DNA from: Hymenobacter mellowenesis
GTDB taxonomy: Bacteria > Bacteroidota > Bacteroidia > Cytophagales > Hymenobacteraceae
Direction of reading: 5' to 3'
NCBI RefSeq assembly: GCF_030581005.1
Contig: NZ_JAUQSX010000002.1
Coordinates: forward strand, 434,001 to 498,000
DNA length: 64,000 nucleotides
Shown one piece after another: positions 41,626-50,922 of this stretch (position 1 is its first letter; the number at the start of each line of letters is the position of its first letter). Position numbers and translations under genes: made by a program. The notes under the pieces were generated by a model, which was given only the letters and a program-made list of their open reading frames with translations, did no database searches and was not told where the DNA came from.

Positions 41626-42036
41626 GGTGATGGGTCTGTAAGCCGGGTTTTGTCCGCGGCCGAAGCCACTGCCCCACCATTTATCTAGGCCAGTCCTCGC
41701 GGAAAGGCTCCATCAACCTACCCGCTGGCGCCGGACGAGCCGCCCGGTGCCGATGCGGCCGAAGCCGCGCCGGCGTACCAGCTTATTTGGTCTTTCAACC
41801 CCTGAGGTTTACCCAGCCGGGACGGTCACCCGCCCGCTGGTGCGCTCTTACCGCACCTTTTCACCCTTACCGGCCGCCCGAAGGCGACGTAGGCGGTAAT
41901 TTTCTGTGGCACTGGCTGTCCTGGTTCGCATTATACTCGCCAGTCCTTCCCGTTAGGAAGCAGGGTGCTCTGCGTTGCCCGGACTTTCCTCGTCGCCCGT
42001 CTTGCGTTGGGCGCCGCGGTGGGGCGACCCATCACT
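41626..42036 (-). ncRNA. rnpB: RNase P RNA (class A)
   Basis: On the minus strand the RNA contains the near-universal 5' core GAGGAAAGTCCGGGC (41977-41991), the P4-side GGGTGAAAAGGTGCGGTAAG and the CACCAGCGG segment. It ends with CCCGGCTTACAGACCCATCAC-type sequence at about 41626-41645. The 5' GATGGGT pairs with the 3' ACCCATC, closing P1. Length of about 410 nt fits a bacterial class A RNA. It is the catalytic subunit of the tRNA 5'-processing enzyme. Ends are estimated from P1 and from the promoter and terminator. Confidence 0.95.
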
Positions 42037-42041
42037 GCGGG

Positions 42042-42049
42042 CAAAGGTA
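42042..42049 (-). promoter_or_regulatory. -7 promoter element of rnpB
   Basis: On the minus strand TACCTTTG matches TAnnTTTG exactly and sits 5-6 nt before the predicted 5' end of rnpB. This independently supports the consensus used elsewhere in the window. Confidence 0.75.
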
Positions 42050-42080
42050 CAACGTCGGGAATGGCGGGCCGTCCGAGTGC

Positions 42081-42115
42081 AAAAAAAACCAGCCGGCCGG
42101 GCCAACTGGTTTTTT
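42081..42115 (-). terminator. Terminator of the Ala/Thr-rich lipoprotein gene
   Basis: AAAAACCAG/CTGGTTTTT stem with a 13-nt GC-rich loop, T-runs on both sides, 27 nt past the stop at 42142. Confidence 0.75.
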
Positions 42116-42141
42116 GGGGAAAAGCGGCTGGGCCGCTGCGC

Positions 42142-42906
42142 TTAGAAGCCCACGTTGCTGAACGTGCCAGTGGTGATGGTGCGCGTCCCGCTTGCGCCGC
42201 CGCTCCGGGGCTGAGCCACGGCGCTGAACGTGCCCGAAGCCCGCCGCGGGTTCGTGCTTACCGAAGTGATGGTGACGGTGCCCGTGCCCCCCGAGACGGT
42301 GGTGTTCCATTCGGCCAGGCCGGCGCCCGCGGCCTCTACCACGCTGATTTCCGAGGTGCTGCCTGCCCCGCCAAACGTGTAGGTGCGGGGACCGGTCGGC
42401 ACCTGGTCTAGGCTGAGCGATACACCCCGGGCGCCCACGCTGCTGCTGCTCTGAATGACCAGCGAGCCAAACAACACGTTGGCCGTGACTAGGTTGGCCG
42501 TGGTGGCGGTGCCGTTGATGGTGTAAGCCAAGGTAGCACCGCCCGAGCTGCTCGTCGTGGCCGTGACGGGCGTGGCCGTGGCCGTGCCACCCGCTGTCAC
42601 CGTCACGGTTTGCGTGGCCGGGGTCGCGTAGCCCGTGGCCGGCGTGAAGCTCAGCGTGTAAGTACCAGCGGCCAGATTGGAAAAGGTGTAGGCCCCGCTG
42701 GCGTTGGGGGTGGCCGTGGCGGTGGTGGCCGGGGTGGCCGAGCTGGTGGCCGTCACGGTCGTTACGGAGTTGGCGGGAGAAATCTGCCCGTTCACCGTGC
42801 CGGTGGTGGGGGTGGGGTCTGTCTTCTTGTCATCGCCGCACGAGGACAGCACAAGGGTAGTGGCAGCGAAGAAAGCCAAAAAGAGAAATTGGAAAAGGTG
42901 TTTCAT
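42142..42906 (-). CDS. Thr/Ala-rich lipoprotein with carboxypeptidase-regulatory-like domain
   Basis: This 254-residue protein has a lipoprotein signal peptide (MKHLFQFLFLAFFAATTLVLSSC, Cys23) and a short acidic/Pro linker (GDDKKTDPTPTT). A carboxypeptidase-regulatory-like or SdrD-B beta-sandwich (about 36-110: GTVNGQISPANSV, SGAYTFSNLAAGTYTLSFTPA) follows. The rest is a beta-rich region of low complexity (SSSSVGARGVSLSLDQVP, SGTFSAVAQ) with a final FSNVGF. No enzyme motif is visible. It is probably a surface-exposed or periplasmic lipoprotein. The C-terminal half resembles DUF6252-like carbohydrate- or stress-related lipoproteins only vaguely. Confidence 0.82.
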   Translation of the reverse strand: MKHLFQFLFLAFFAATTLVLSSCGDDKKTDPTPTTGTVNGQISPANSVTTVTATSSATPATTATATPNASGAYTFSNLAAGTYTLSFTPATGYATPATQTVTVTAGGTATATPVTATTSSSGGATLAYTINGTATTANLVTANVLFGSLVIQSSSSVGARGVSLSLDQVPTGPRTYTFGGAGSTSEISVVEAAGAGLAEWNTTVSGGTGTVTITSVSTNPRRASGTFSAVAQPRSGGASGTRTITTGTFSNVGF

Positions 42907-43133
42907 GAAGGGGTTTGAGGTGGTAAAAAAAGATGATGTTGAAAAAAACGAATAAAAGTAAGCCAGAAATGCCGCTGAGTTGCCGAAGCACAGAAGCCGC
43001 TTGTTTCAAATGAAAGCCACCGGCCGGGATGCCCGCGCACGCCGGCCGGTACGCGGGTAGTTCGGGAAGGATGCCCCGGAATGCTGGCGCGCCCGCGTGA
43101 GTCTTGCCTGCTGCGCTTGCTCGGGCCGGCGGG

Positions 43134-44996
43134 CTATTTCCCTTCCCACACATTATCCTTCGGGAAGCTGTCGGGCACGAGGGTGCTGCCCAGTGTCACG
43201 CGCTTCAACTGCTGCTTGGTGGCGACGGGCACCGTGACGGTCGGCGCGCCCGACTCCCAGACGGCAATGCTGCGGTGGATTTTCTGGGTCGAGTTGTCGG
43301 CGAAGGTGAGGGTGAGGTCGACGGGGACGGGCTTGCGGCCGTGGGCGGCCACGGTGAGGTCGTAGCCGGTGGCGGTTTTATTCACGCTGGCGATGGCCAG
43401 GTCGGGGTAGCCGCCGTCGAAAAACCAGCGCTGCCAGAACCAGTTCAGGTTGCGCCCGGCGCCGGCGTTCATCGAGTTGAAGAAGTCGTAGGGCAGGGGG
43501 TGCTTGCCGTTCCAGGTGCGGATGTATGTGTGCAGGGCCTTCGTGAACAGCTCATCGCCGAGCAAGTCCTTCACGTAGAGGTAGCCCAGGGCCGGCTTGG
43601 GGTAGGAATTGAGGAAGAAGGCGCCGCCGTTTTGCTGGGTGCTGGGCGTGACGATGGGCAGGTCGCCCTCGGCGCCGGCGTTGTCGGCGTAGGGCTTGAT
43701 GCCGTAGTTGTCGTCCAACTTCTGGTCAATCATCGAGGAAATTAGCCACTCGCCGATGGTGGCCCAGCCCTCGTCCATCCAGCCGTACTTCGTTTCGTTG
43801 ATGCCCATGTAGAAGGGAAACATCGTGTGGAAGATTTCGTGGTCGGTGAGGGTGATGGCGTCCTCGCGGGTGTCGGTGGGGTTGTCGTTCACCATCATCG
43901 GGTACTCCATCTGGTCGAGCCCGTCGAACACCGTTTCGTGGGCGTAGGGGAAGGGCCACTTCGGGAACTGGTAGCTCATAGCCTCCACCGTGCGGCGGCT
44001 GAAATCGATGACCTCCGCGTAGTCCTTGTGCTTGGGGTTGTACACGGCATCGACGCGGGTGCGGCGCTTGGTGGCGGGGTCCACCACCAGGCTGGTGCTT
44101 TGCCACACGTAATGGTCGGCGGTGGCAAACACGAAGTCCGTCACGTTCTTGGCCTCGAAACGCCAGGTGTTCTGGTCGGCCTGCGGGGTAATGTCCTTGC
44201 GGGCCAGGTCCTCAGCGCTGATGATGGTGCTGATGGCGTCCCTCTGCTCAGCTTCGCGCAGGCGCTGGGCATACTTGGGCGTGAGCGCCTGGGCGGCGTT
44301 GGCAAGGTCGCCGGTGGCCCACACCACGAAGTTCTTCGGCACGGTGATGGCCGCCCGGAAGTTGCCGAAGTCGTTGTAAAACTCCTGGTCGCCGGTGTAG
44401 GGCACCTTGTTCCAGCCGTCGAGGTCGTCGTACACGGCGATGCGCGGGAAGAAGTAGGCCACAAAATCGGCGCCCGGCTCAATCTCGCCGGTGCGCTGGT
44501 GCGAGCCCTTGTTCAGGATGTAGGAGTACGTGGCGCGCACGGTGGCCACCTGGTGCGGCCCCAGCGCCCGGCGCAGCGCCACCGGCAGGTTGGTGGCATT
44601 AATGGCCAGCTTGTTCACGTCAAAATTCTCGCCGTTGATGGTCAGATTGAGAATCTTAACGCCCTCGCCAATGTCCTCGGGCGCAAAGGCCTTGCTGCGC
44701 GGGGCGCCCTTCTGGTAGAGGTTGGGGTAGAGCTTGAACCAGAGTTGCCGGAGCGAGTCGGGGCTGTTGTTGAGGTACTGAATGGCCACGGTGCCGGCCA
44801 CGCGGCGGCTCACCGGGTCGAAGTTTACGGCCAGGTCATAGTCGGCCGAGTTCTGCCAGTACTGGGGGCCGGGCAGGCCGGTGGTGGCGCGGGTGCCCTT
44901 GGCGTAGAGGGGCTCGAAGTTGCGGGGCAGGGGCAACTGGGGCTGGGCCAGGGCAGCAAAGGGGAGCAGCAGGAGGGCAGCGGGGAGGAAACGCAT
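43134..44996 (-). CDS. Secreted M1-family zinc aminopeptidase-like metallopeptidase
   Basis: This encodes 620 residues from the ATG at 44994-44996 (signal peptide MRFLPAALLLLPFAALAQ). Upstream in-frame sequence is a palindromic repeat, so the shorter start is chosen. The catalytic zinc site is intact: HEIFH at 386-390 with the third ligand Glu409 in MDEGWA, spacing HExxH-x18-E as in M1 peptidases. The exopeptidase motif appears as GLDQMEYPMM (360s) in place of GAMEN. An N-terminal beta-saddle domain (DYDLAVNFDPVSRRVAGTV) is present. It is expected in the periplasm or outside the cell. No T9SS sorting domain is seen at the C-terminus (SFPKDNVWEGK). Confidence 0.92.
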   Translation of the reverse strand: MRFLPAALLLLPFAALAQPQLPLPRNFEPLYAKGTRATTGLPGPQYWQNSADYDLAVNFDPVSRRVAGTVAIQYLNNSPDSLRQLWFKLYPNLYQKGAPRSKAFAPEDIGEGVKILNLTINGENFDVNKLAINATNLPVALRRALGPHQVATVRATYSYILNKGSHQRTGEIEPGADFVAYFFPRIAVYDDLDGWNKVPYTGDQEFYNDFGNFRAAITVPKNFVVWATGDLANAAQALTPKYAQRLREAEQRDAISTIISAEDLARKDITPQADQNTWRFEAKNVTDFVFATADHYVWQSTSLVVDPATKRRTRVDAVYNPKHKDYAEVIDFSRRTVEAMSYQFPKWPFPYAHETVFDGLDQMEYPMMVNDNPTDTREDAITLTDHEIFHTMFPFYMGINETKYGWMDEGWATIGEWLISSMIDQKLDDNYGIKPYADNAGAEGDLPIVTPSTQQNGGAFFLNSYPKPALGYLYVKDLLGDELFTKALHTYIRTWNGKHPLPYDFFNSMNAGAGRNLNWFWQRWFFDGGYPDLAIASVNKTATGYDLTVAAHGRKPVPVDLTLTFADNSTQKIHRSIAVWESGAPTVTVPVATKQQLKRVTLGSTLVPDSFPKDNVWEGK

Positions 44997-45029
44997 GAGG
45001 CGGGGGAGGCAGGAGTTGATAAAGCACAA

Positions 45030-45134
45030 AAGAACGTCATGCAGAGCGCAGCGAAGCATCTTTACCGCCACCACTAATCCTTTTGATTGCGTTGCGCGGT
45101 AAAGATGCTTCGCTGCGCTCTGCATGACGTTCTT
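45030..45134. repeat. Intergenic palindromic repeat, family A variant (perfect arms)
   Basis: A perfect 39-bp inverted repeat (45030-45068 and 45096-45134) has a 27-nt loop. The arm starts AAGAACGTCATGCAGAGCG and ends CATCTTTACCGC, differing from other family A copies on both arms in step. It is immediately upstream of the M1 peptidase start. Confidence 0.9.
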
Positions 45135-45170
45135 TCTTTGCGTTGCAGGTCAGTCCCAGTGGAGCCGGGC

Positions 45171-47369
45171 CTACTTCACCTGCATCGGCACGGTAGTCAT
45201 CATCGGCAGGCCGAGCTGGCCCGATTCGTTACCGCCCCACATCCAGAGGGTGCCGTCGTCGCGCACGGCCACGCTGTGGGTGTTGCCCGCGCTCACCGCC
45301 TTCCACCGCTGGTAGCGAAACAACTTGACGGGCTGCGGCCGGGCCACGGTGGTGCCGTCGCAGAGCTGGCCGGCGCCGTTGTCGCCCCAGGCATAGAGGG
45401 AGCCGTTGGTGTCGAGGGCCAGGGTGTGGGCGTTGCCCTGGCTCAGGGCGCGCCAGCTCCCGGTGGCCGGGGCGGGCAGCGCGCGCAGGGCGTGGCCGGT
45501 ATCGGTGTAGGCGTCGGCGGGGGCGCGGCCCCAGGCCCAGAGGGTGCCGTCGGGGCGCAGGGCTACGAGGTGGCCGCTGCCGAGGTAGGCGGCCTGCCAG
45601 GCGGTGCCGCGGTCCAGGGCGGTGGGCTTGGGGTAGTGCGGGGCGGGGTCGGCGGGGTCGCCCTGCGGGTTGAGGCCCCACACCCAGAGGCTGCCGTCGG
45701 CGCGCAGGGCCAGACTGCCCATCGCGCCGGCGCTCACGTGGCGCCAGTTGTGGTCGTGGCCTACCTGCCGGGGGGTAAAGCTGGGGTCGATGTTGCCGTT
45801 GCCGAGCTGGTGCTGCTCGTTTTCGCCCCACGCCCAGAGGGTGCCGTCGTCGCGCACGGCCAGTGTGTGCAGGAGGCCGGGGCTCGCCGCCTGCCAGCGC
45901 ATGTCGGGGCCGATGGGCGTGGGCTGGTGGCAATCCGCCTTTTCGCCCAACCCGAGCTGGCCCGCGAAATTGGCCCCCCAGGCCCAGAGGGTGCCGTCGT
46001 CGCGCAGGGCCAGGCTGTGGGCCATGCCGGCCCAGGCGGCGCGCCAGCCGCCGTGGGGGCGCACCTGCACGAGGTGGGGCCGGTCGGTGGTGGTGCCGTC
46101 GCCGAGCTGGCCGTAGCCATTGTTGCCCCAGGCCCAGAGGCTGCCGTCGGTCCGGATGGCCAGCGTGTGCATGCCGCCGGCGCTCACGTGGCGCCAGTCG
46201 CTGCTGCTGCTGGGCTGCAGGAGGATGGGGTTGGCGTTGGCACCCAGCAGGGTGGTGCCCACCTGGCCCTGGTCGTTGTAGCCCCAGGCCCAGAAATCGC
46301 CGTCCGCGCGCAAGGCCACCGAGTGGGCCGCCCCGGCCCCGAAAGCCTGCGCATGCCAGTTGTTGGTGGGGCCGTCCCACTTAGCGCTGGAGCCCACCAG
46401 CACGGGCGCGTAGCGCGATTCGGTGGTGCCGTCGCCGAGCTGGCCGGTCTGATTCATCCCGAAGGCGTAGAGCTGGCCGCGGCCGGGCGCGTCGTGGGGG
46501 CCGTGGCTCAGGGCCAGGGTGTGCTGGTCGCCGGTGCTCACGTTTTGCCAGCTGCTGCCGGTGCCCACACGGGTGGGGCGGGCATAGATTTGCGGATGGT
46601 CGAGGCCGAGCTGGCCGCTGCCGTTGTGGCCCCAGCCCCAGAGCGCGCCGTCGGGGCTCACGCCCAGCGAGTGGTAGAGGCCGGCGCTCACGGTGCGCAT
46701 CCGCACGGCCCCGAGGGGCACGGGGTGCGGGCGCGACTCTTCGGTGCCGTCGCCGAGCTGGCCCGCCTCGTTGTGGCCCCAGGCCCACACCTCGTCGTTG
46801 GTGCACACGGCCAGGGTGTGCCACAGGCCGACGCTCACGCTGCGCCAGTTCGTGGCGGTGCCCACCCGGGTGGGGGTTTGGTGGCGAATGGTGTGGTCCG
46901 GACCCAGCTCGCCCAGGAAGTCGTGCTCGTTGTAGCCCCAGGCCCAGAGCGTGCCGTCGGCGCGCACGCCCGCCGAGTGGGTGTCGCCGGCGCTCACGCA
47001 CTGCCAGTCGGTGGCGGTGCCGATTTGCACCGGCTGGTGGCGGGTTTCGCTGCTGCCGTCGCCGAGCTGGGAATAGCGGTTCTCGCCCCAGGCCCAAAGG
47101 GTGCCGTCGGCGCGGATGCCCAGGCTGTGGCTGGTGCCACCCGCCACGCTGCGCCAGTCGGAGTCCTGGCCCACGCGCACGGGCTCGTTGCGCGGGGTGG
47201 TGGTGCCGTCGCCGAGCTGGCCGTAGCTGTTGCCGCCCCAGGCCCAGAGGGTGCCGTCGGCCCGGATGGCCAGCGAGTGAAAGCGGCCGGCGGCGGCATA
47301 AAAGGCGCCCGTGGGCAGCAGGGGCAGGGCGTGCAGCAGGGGCGCGGCGGCGGGGGAGGCGTCAGGCAT
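45171..47369 (-). CDS. RCC1-repeat double beta-propeller protein without export signal
   Basis: This encodes 732 residues from the ATG at 47367-47369. I count 14 RCC1-type repeats of about 50 residues, each with an LWAWG-x-N-x-x-GQLGDG core ([40 protein letters not shown]). That is enough for two seven-bladed propellers. There is no hydrophobic signal peptide ([20 protein letters not shown]), no lipobox and no T9SS domain at the C-terminus (MTTVPMQVK), unlike most bacterial RCC1 proteins. It may therefore be cytosolic; a cryptic or missed start is the alternative. Repeats are usually protein-interaction surfaces, and the ligand is unknown. It lies between a palindromic repeat on each side. 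Confidence 0.87.
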   Translation of the reverse strand: MPDASPAAAPLLHALPLLPTGAFYAAAGRFHSLAIRADGTLWAWGGNSYGQLGDGTTTPRNEPVRVGQDSDWRSVAGGTSHSLGIRADGTLWAWGENRYSQLGDGSSETRHQPVQIGTATDWQCVSAGDTHSAGVRADGTLWAWGYNEHDFLGELGPDHTIRHQTPTRVGTATNWRSVSVGLWHTLAVCTNDEVWAWGHNEAGQLGDGTEESRPHPVPLGAVRMRTVSAGLYHSLGVSPDGALWGWGHNGSGQLGLDHPQIYARPTRVGTGSSWQNVSTGDQHTLALSHGPHDAPGRGQLYAFGMNQTGQLGDGTTESRYAPVLVGSSAKWDGPTNNWHAQAFGAGAAHSVALRADGDFWAWGYNDQGQVGTTLLGANANPILLQPSSSSDWRHVSAGGMHTLAIRTDGSLWAWGNNGYGQLGDGTTTDRPHLVQVRPHGGWRAAWAGMAHSLALRDDGTLWAWGANFAGQLGLGEKADCHQPTPIGPDMRWQAASPGLLHTLAVRDDGTLWAWGENEQHQLGNGNIDPSFTPRQVGHDHNWRHVSAGAMGSLALRADGSLWVWGLNPQGDPADPAPHYPKPTALDRGTAWQAAYLGSGHLVALRPDGTLWAWGRAPADAYTDTGHALRALPAPATGSWRALSQGNAHTLALDTNGSLYAWGDNGAGQLCDGTTVARPQPVKLFRYQRWKAVSAGNTHSVAVRDDGTLWMWGGNESGQLGLPMMTTVPMQVK

Positions 47370-47424
47370 GGGCAACAGGGAAAAGGAGTGAAAGGGGTGG
47401 TTCGGAAGTCAGCAGGCCAGTCGA

Positions 47425-47542
47425 ACGACGTAGGGGCGGGACTTGCCCCCGCCCGGGCGTTCGCACCTCAGCCCTTTGGTTGCCCAAAATTGCTGAAGTG
47501 GCGCAAATAGCCGGGCGGGGGCAAGCCCCGCCCCTACATCGT
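47425..47542. repeat. Intergenic palindromic repeat, family D
   Basis: 32-nt arms (47425-47456 and 47511-47542) match at 30 of 32 positions around a 54-nt loop. The arm contains GTAGGGGCGGG and CTTGCCCCCGCCCGG. It is located upstream of the RCC1 gene. Confidence 0.8.
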
Positions 47543-47579
47543 TGGGCTTCGCGGCGGGCCTAAAGGTATTGGCATCAAC

Positions 47580-48500
47580 CTACACGCGTACCAGCCCCGC
47601 CGGCGTGAGCGTCTGCTCGCCGTGCCAGCGGTAGGCTATCAGCTCGCCGCCTTTGGCCACGCTGTAGTCGAGGCAAACCGAGTGGGGCGTGAGCAGGCGG
47701 GGCTCGCCGCGCAGCCAGTAGTGGCCGAAGAAGACGGGCGTTTCGTCCTGGTAGTAGCTTTTGTTGGGCAGGGCGGCCACGTCCACGGGCTGGCCGGCCA
47801 GGGCCTCGATGGCTTCGAGGTAATAGTCGTCGTAGGTGGCAGCGGCCGGGTCGCGCCACCAGGCGGTGCGCATCTTGGTGCGGCGGTGGCCGTCTTTGTC
47901 GAAGAAGTGGTGGTCGCCGGGGAGGTCGGTTTCGTGGCCTTTGAGGGTGATTTCCACCGCATCCAGCTCGGCCGAGCCTTTGCGGCTGGCCCGCAGCAGA
48001 AACTCGGGCGTCAGGCGGTCGTCGGGCAGCCACTCGCGCAGCTGGGCAATGTAGCGGGCATCCCAGCAGGCGTGCACCACGCGCAGCCCGGGCAGCTCCA
48101 GAAACAGCGGCAGCCGCATGAACCACCCCAGGTAGTCGCGCCACTCGGCAAACAGCTCCTTGCTGCTGAAGGCGCGAATGGTTTCGAGGTGCTGCAGGAT
48201 GTGGTGCGGCAGGTGGGGCCGCAGGTGCCCGCCGCTGGGGTCGAAGGTCCAGAAGTTAAGCGCGTTGAACTCGTGGTTGCCCATCACGGCCAGAGCCGCG
48301 CCGCCGTCCACCATGCCGCGCACGATTTGCAGCGTCTCCCGGATGGCCGGGCCGCGGTCGATGAAGTCACCCACAAAAATGACCTGACGCCCGCCGGCGT
48401 GGCGGAACACCCCAGTGGTGTCGGGGGCATAGTCGAGTTGCTGCAGCAGCTGGCGCAGCTCCACGGCGTGGCCGTGGATGTCGCCGATGAGGTCGTACAT
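47580..48500 (-). CDS. PPP-family metallophosphatase (calcineurin-like)
   Basis: This encodes 306 residues from the ATG at 48498-48500; a longer frame runs into a palindromic repeat. The three PPP signature motifs are present at the N-terminus: LIGDIHGHAVEL, VGDFIDRGPAI and MGNHEFNALN, followed by the late His in ACWDARYIAQL and FFGHYWLRGEP. They bind two metals for phosphomonoester hydrolysis, like PrpE or Ap4A hydrolase-type enzymes. The substrate could be phosphoprotein, Ap4A or a nucleotide. It is cytosolic and monocistronic. Confidence 0.9.
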   Translation of the reverse strand: MYDLIGDIHGHAVELRQLLQQLDYAPDTTGVFRHAGGRQVIFVGDFIDRGPAIRETLQIVRGMVDGGAALAVMGNHEFNALNFWTFDPSGGHLRPHLPHHILQHLETIRAFSSKELFAEWRDYLGWFMRLPLFLELPGLRVVHACWDARYIAQLREWLPDDRLTPEFLLRASRKGSAELDAVEITLKGHETDLPGDHHFFDKDGHRRTKMRTAWWRDPAAATYDDYYLEAIEALAGQPVDVAALPNKSYYQDETPVFFGHYWLRGEPRLLTPHSVCLDYSVAKGGELIAYRWHGEQTLTPAGLVRV

Positions 48501-48534
48501 GGGGAGGAAGGTGGGAGATGGGGAGGGGAAAAAC

Positions 48535-48636
48535 ACGTCATGCCGAGCGCAGCCGAGGCATCTCGCGTGCAATAGTAAACCCGACAATTGGATTACGATG
48601 GCACACGAGATGCCTCGGCTGCGCTCGGCATGACGT
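48535..48636. repeat. Intergenic palindromic repeat, family A
   Basis: 36-nt arms (48535-48570 and 48601-48636) match at 35 of 36 positions around a 30-nt loop. The arm starts ACGTCATGCCGAGCGCAGCC and ends CATCTCGCGTGC. It lies between the phosphatase start and the end of the first histidine kinase gene. Confidence 0.9.
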
Positions 48637-48676
48637 CCCGAATGTTCGGCGGCTCAAACCTGCCAACACTGCCCGC

Positions 48677-50674
48677 CTACCCCGGCAGGCACGCCACCAC
48701 ACCAAACCCAGAGGCTTCCGCCACGAAGTGCAAGGCCCCGCCCACGGCCTCGGCGCGCTGGCGCATGTTGGCCAGGCCGTGGCCGCCGGGGCGGGCGGTG
48801 GCGGCGGGGCCGGGGGCGTCGTCGCGCACGCTCAGGCAGAGCTGGCCGGCCTGCTCGGAAAGGCGGACCGTGACGCGGGTGGCGCCCTCGGCGTGCTTCA
48901 CCACGTTGTGCAGGGCTTCTTTGTAGATGAGGTAGAGGCTCTGGCACACGGCAACGCCGGGGTGCAGAGCGGCGGCGGCGGGGCTCACGGCAAAGTCGAC
49001 GGCGAGGTGGGCGGCGGCGAGGACTTCGTGGGCGTGGTCGCGCATGTGGGCCAGCACCTCGGGCAACTCGGCCGAGGACTGGTGCAGTCCCCAGACGACG
49101 TCGGCCATCTGGCGGGCGGCGCGGCGGCTGGTGTCGCTCAGACGGTTGAGGCGGGCCAGGGTGGCTTCGGGCGGGGCGGGGGCTTCGCGCAACAGGTCGG
49201 ATTGCAGACTAATTTGGGTGAGCAGCGCCCCCACGTCGTCGTGCAGGTCGGCGGCCAGCTGGGTGCGCAGGGCCGCGTCGTGGGCGGCGTGGCGGCGGGC
49301 CGTGCGGCGGCGGTAGCGCCAAAACAGCCCGCCGGCCCCCAGCAGCACCGCCAGCACCAGCGCGCCAATACCAGCCAGCTGGCGCTGGGTTTGCAGCCGT
49401 TCCAACTCCTGCTGCTGGCGGAGCAGGCGCTCGCGCTGGCGCACCACGTTCAGCTCCATCTGGGTGCGCGAGCGGGCGGCGCGGGCCTGCACGGCGGCCA
49501 GCCGGCGGCGGTTGTCTTCGCCCCCGATGCTGTCGGCGTAGGCGCCAGCCAGGGCCTGGTACTGGTAGGCGGCGTGGCCCTGGCCCAGGCGGTCGTGGGC
49601 CTGGGCCAGCACCTGGGCCGCGTCGCGGGCCTGCGGGCGCAGGTGGCTGGGCCGGGCCACGGCCAGGGCACGGGCCGCGTAGGCACAGGCGCTGTCGGCG
49701 CGGGCGGGCAGCCAGGCGCGGGCCAATAGCAGGGCAGCCCGCGCCTCCTGCTCGGGCCGGCCGGCGGCGTGGGCCTGACGCAACAAGGCCTGGCCGGCCT
49801 GGCGGACGGCCAGGTACTCGCCCAAGAATTCGGTCATCTCGGCCATGCTAAGCTGCATGTCCAACAGGCCGGGCTTATTGAATACCACCGCGTAGCCGGC
49901 CAGGGCCTGGCCATAGTGGTCGCGGGCGGCGCGCCACTGTTGCTGCTGGCGGCTGAGGTCGCCGGCCACCTGGTGCAGGTAGCCGGTCGAAACCAGGTCG
50001 TGGGCGGCGGGGGCCAGCGGGCGGGCCTCGTCCACGTAAGCGCGGGCGGTGGCGTACTCGCCCAGGGCCAGCTCGATGCGGGCCGCCAGTACCAGCTGAA
50101 ACAGCAGCACCCGCGGGTTGCCCATGGTGCGGGCCAGGGCCAGGCCATCCAGGCTGGGGCCAAGGGCGGCGGCGTAGTTGCCCTGTTCCTGGTAAATACG
50201 GGCCAGGTTGTAGTACACCCGCGTCTGAGTGTAGCGGTTGCCGGTGCGGGCGGCCAGGGGCAGCGCCAGGCGGGCGTAGTAAATGGCCGAATCGTACTGG
50301 CTATGCGCGCGCTGGTAGTAGCTCAGATTGAACAGCGCCTCCAGCAGCCCGCGCTCAAAGCGCAGCTGCCGGGCCAGCCGCAGCGCCTGCCGGGTGAGCA
50401 GCAGCGAGGTGTCGGCCGCGTTCACGCGTAGGGCAAAGGCCAGGGTGTTGAGGCGGCTCACGCGCTGGGTGTCGGGGCGGGTGTCGTGGGCCAACAGGCG
50501 GCCCAGGCTGTCGCGCACCACGGCCAGACGCTTGAGCGGCAGCGGGGGGCCCTGGGCCCGGGCCGTTCCGCCCAGCAGCAAACTCAGTAGAAGCAGGCCA
50601 AAGCCGGCGGCCCGACACCCTAGGACAGCAAACGAACCAAAGCGGGGCAGACGGCTGGGTAGAACAGATACCAT
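48677..50674 (-). CDS. TPR-containing sensor histidine kinase (HisKA_3/NarX type), paralogue 1
   Basis: This encodes 665 residues from the ATG at 50672-50674. A signal peptide or first membrane segment (AAGFGLLLLSLLLGGTARAQ) precedes about seven TPR-like helical hairpins (about 40-390, LLEALFNLSYYQRAHSQYDSA and similar). These are followed by a coiled coil (RERLLRQQQELERLQTQRQL), one membrane helix (GIGALVLAVLLGAGGLFW) and the kinase. The phospho-His is in LAADLHDDVGALLTQIS. The ATPase N-box is EALHNVVKHAEGA and G-boxes are RDDAPGP and GGHGLANMRQRAE. Sensing in the periplasm and phosphotransfer to a LuxR-type regulator is expected. The candidate partner lies at 58780-59457. Confidence 0.9.
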   Translation of the reverse strand: MVSVLPSRLPRFGSFAVLGCRAAGFGLLLLSLLLGGTARAQGPPLPLKRLAVVRDSLGRLLAHDTRPDTQRVSRLNTLAFALRVNAADTSLLLTRQALRLARQLRFERGLLEALFNLSYYQRAHSQYDSAIYYARLALPLAARTGNRYTQTRVYYNLARIYQEQGNYAAALGPSLDGLALARTMGNPRVLLFQLVLAARIELALGEYATARAYVDEARPLAPAAHDLVSTGYLHQVAGDLSRQQQQWRAARDHYGQALAGYAVVFNKPGLLDMQLSMAEMTEFLGEYLAVRQAGQALLRQAHAAGRPEQEARAALLLARAWLPARADSACAYAARALAVARPSHLRPQARDAAQVLAQAHDRLGQGHAAYQYQALAGAYADSIGGEDNRRRLAAVQARAARSRTQMELNVVRQRERLLRQQQELERLQTQRQLAGIGALVLAVLLGAGGLFWRYRRRTARRHAAHDAALRTQLAADLHDDVGALLTQISLQSDLLREAPAPPEATLARLNRLSDTSRRAARQMADVVWGLHQSSAELPEVLAHMRDHAHEVLAAAHLAVDFAVSPAAAALHPGVAVCQSLYLIYKEALHNVVKHAEGATRVTVRLSEQAGQLCLSVRDDAPGPAATARPGGHGLANMRQRAEAVGGALHFVAEASGFGVVACLPG

Positions 50675-50922
50675 AAATACGCGGAGGGGCCGCAATGATA
50701 AGCGAGGAACTCTCCGTCGCCGGTTGGGGCGAACCCAAGGTGGAGGGTTCCGGCCAAACAACCTTGATTAACGAACAAGCAGACCGGGCAGATTCCATGA
50801 AAAGGAATACCGGGGACAAAACCCAGGCGAGCGGCAAGTTTTACCCCGCCAATAGCCGCCCCTGCCCAGCCAAAGGAGTCCGGTAAAGCAGCCCAACGAT
50901 GCCGTAGGGAAGGGGACTGCGC

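Noticed and set aside
42907..43133. Possible small gene between the lipoprotein and M1 peptidase genes
   Set aside because: Frames are short and cross low-complexity A-rich sequence. Only a short GC-rich hairpin (about 43031-43056) is visible, without a T-tract.
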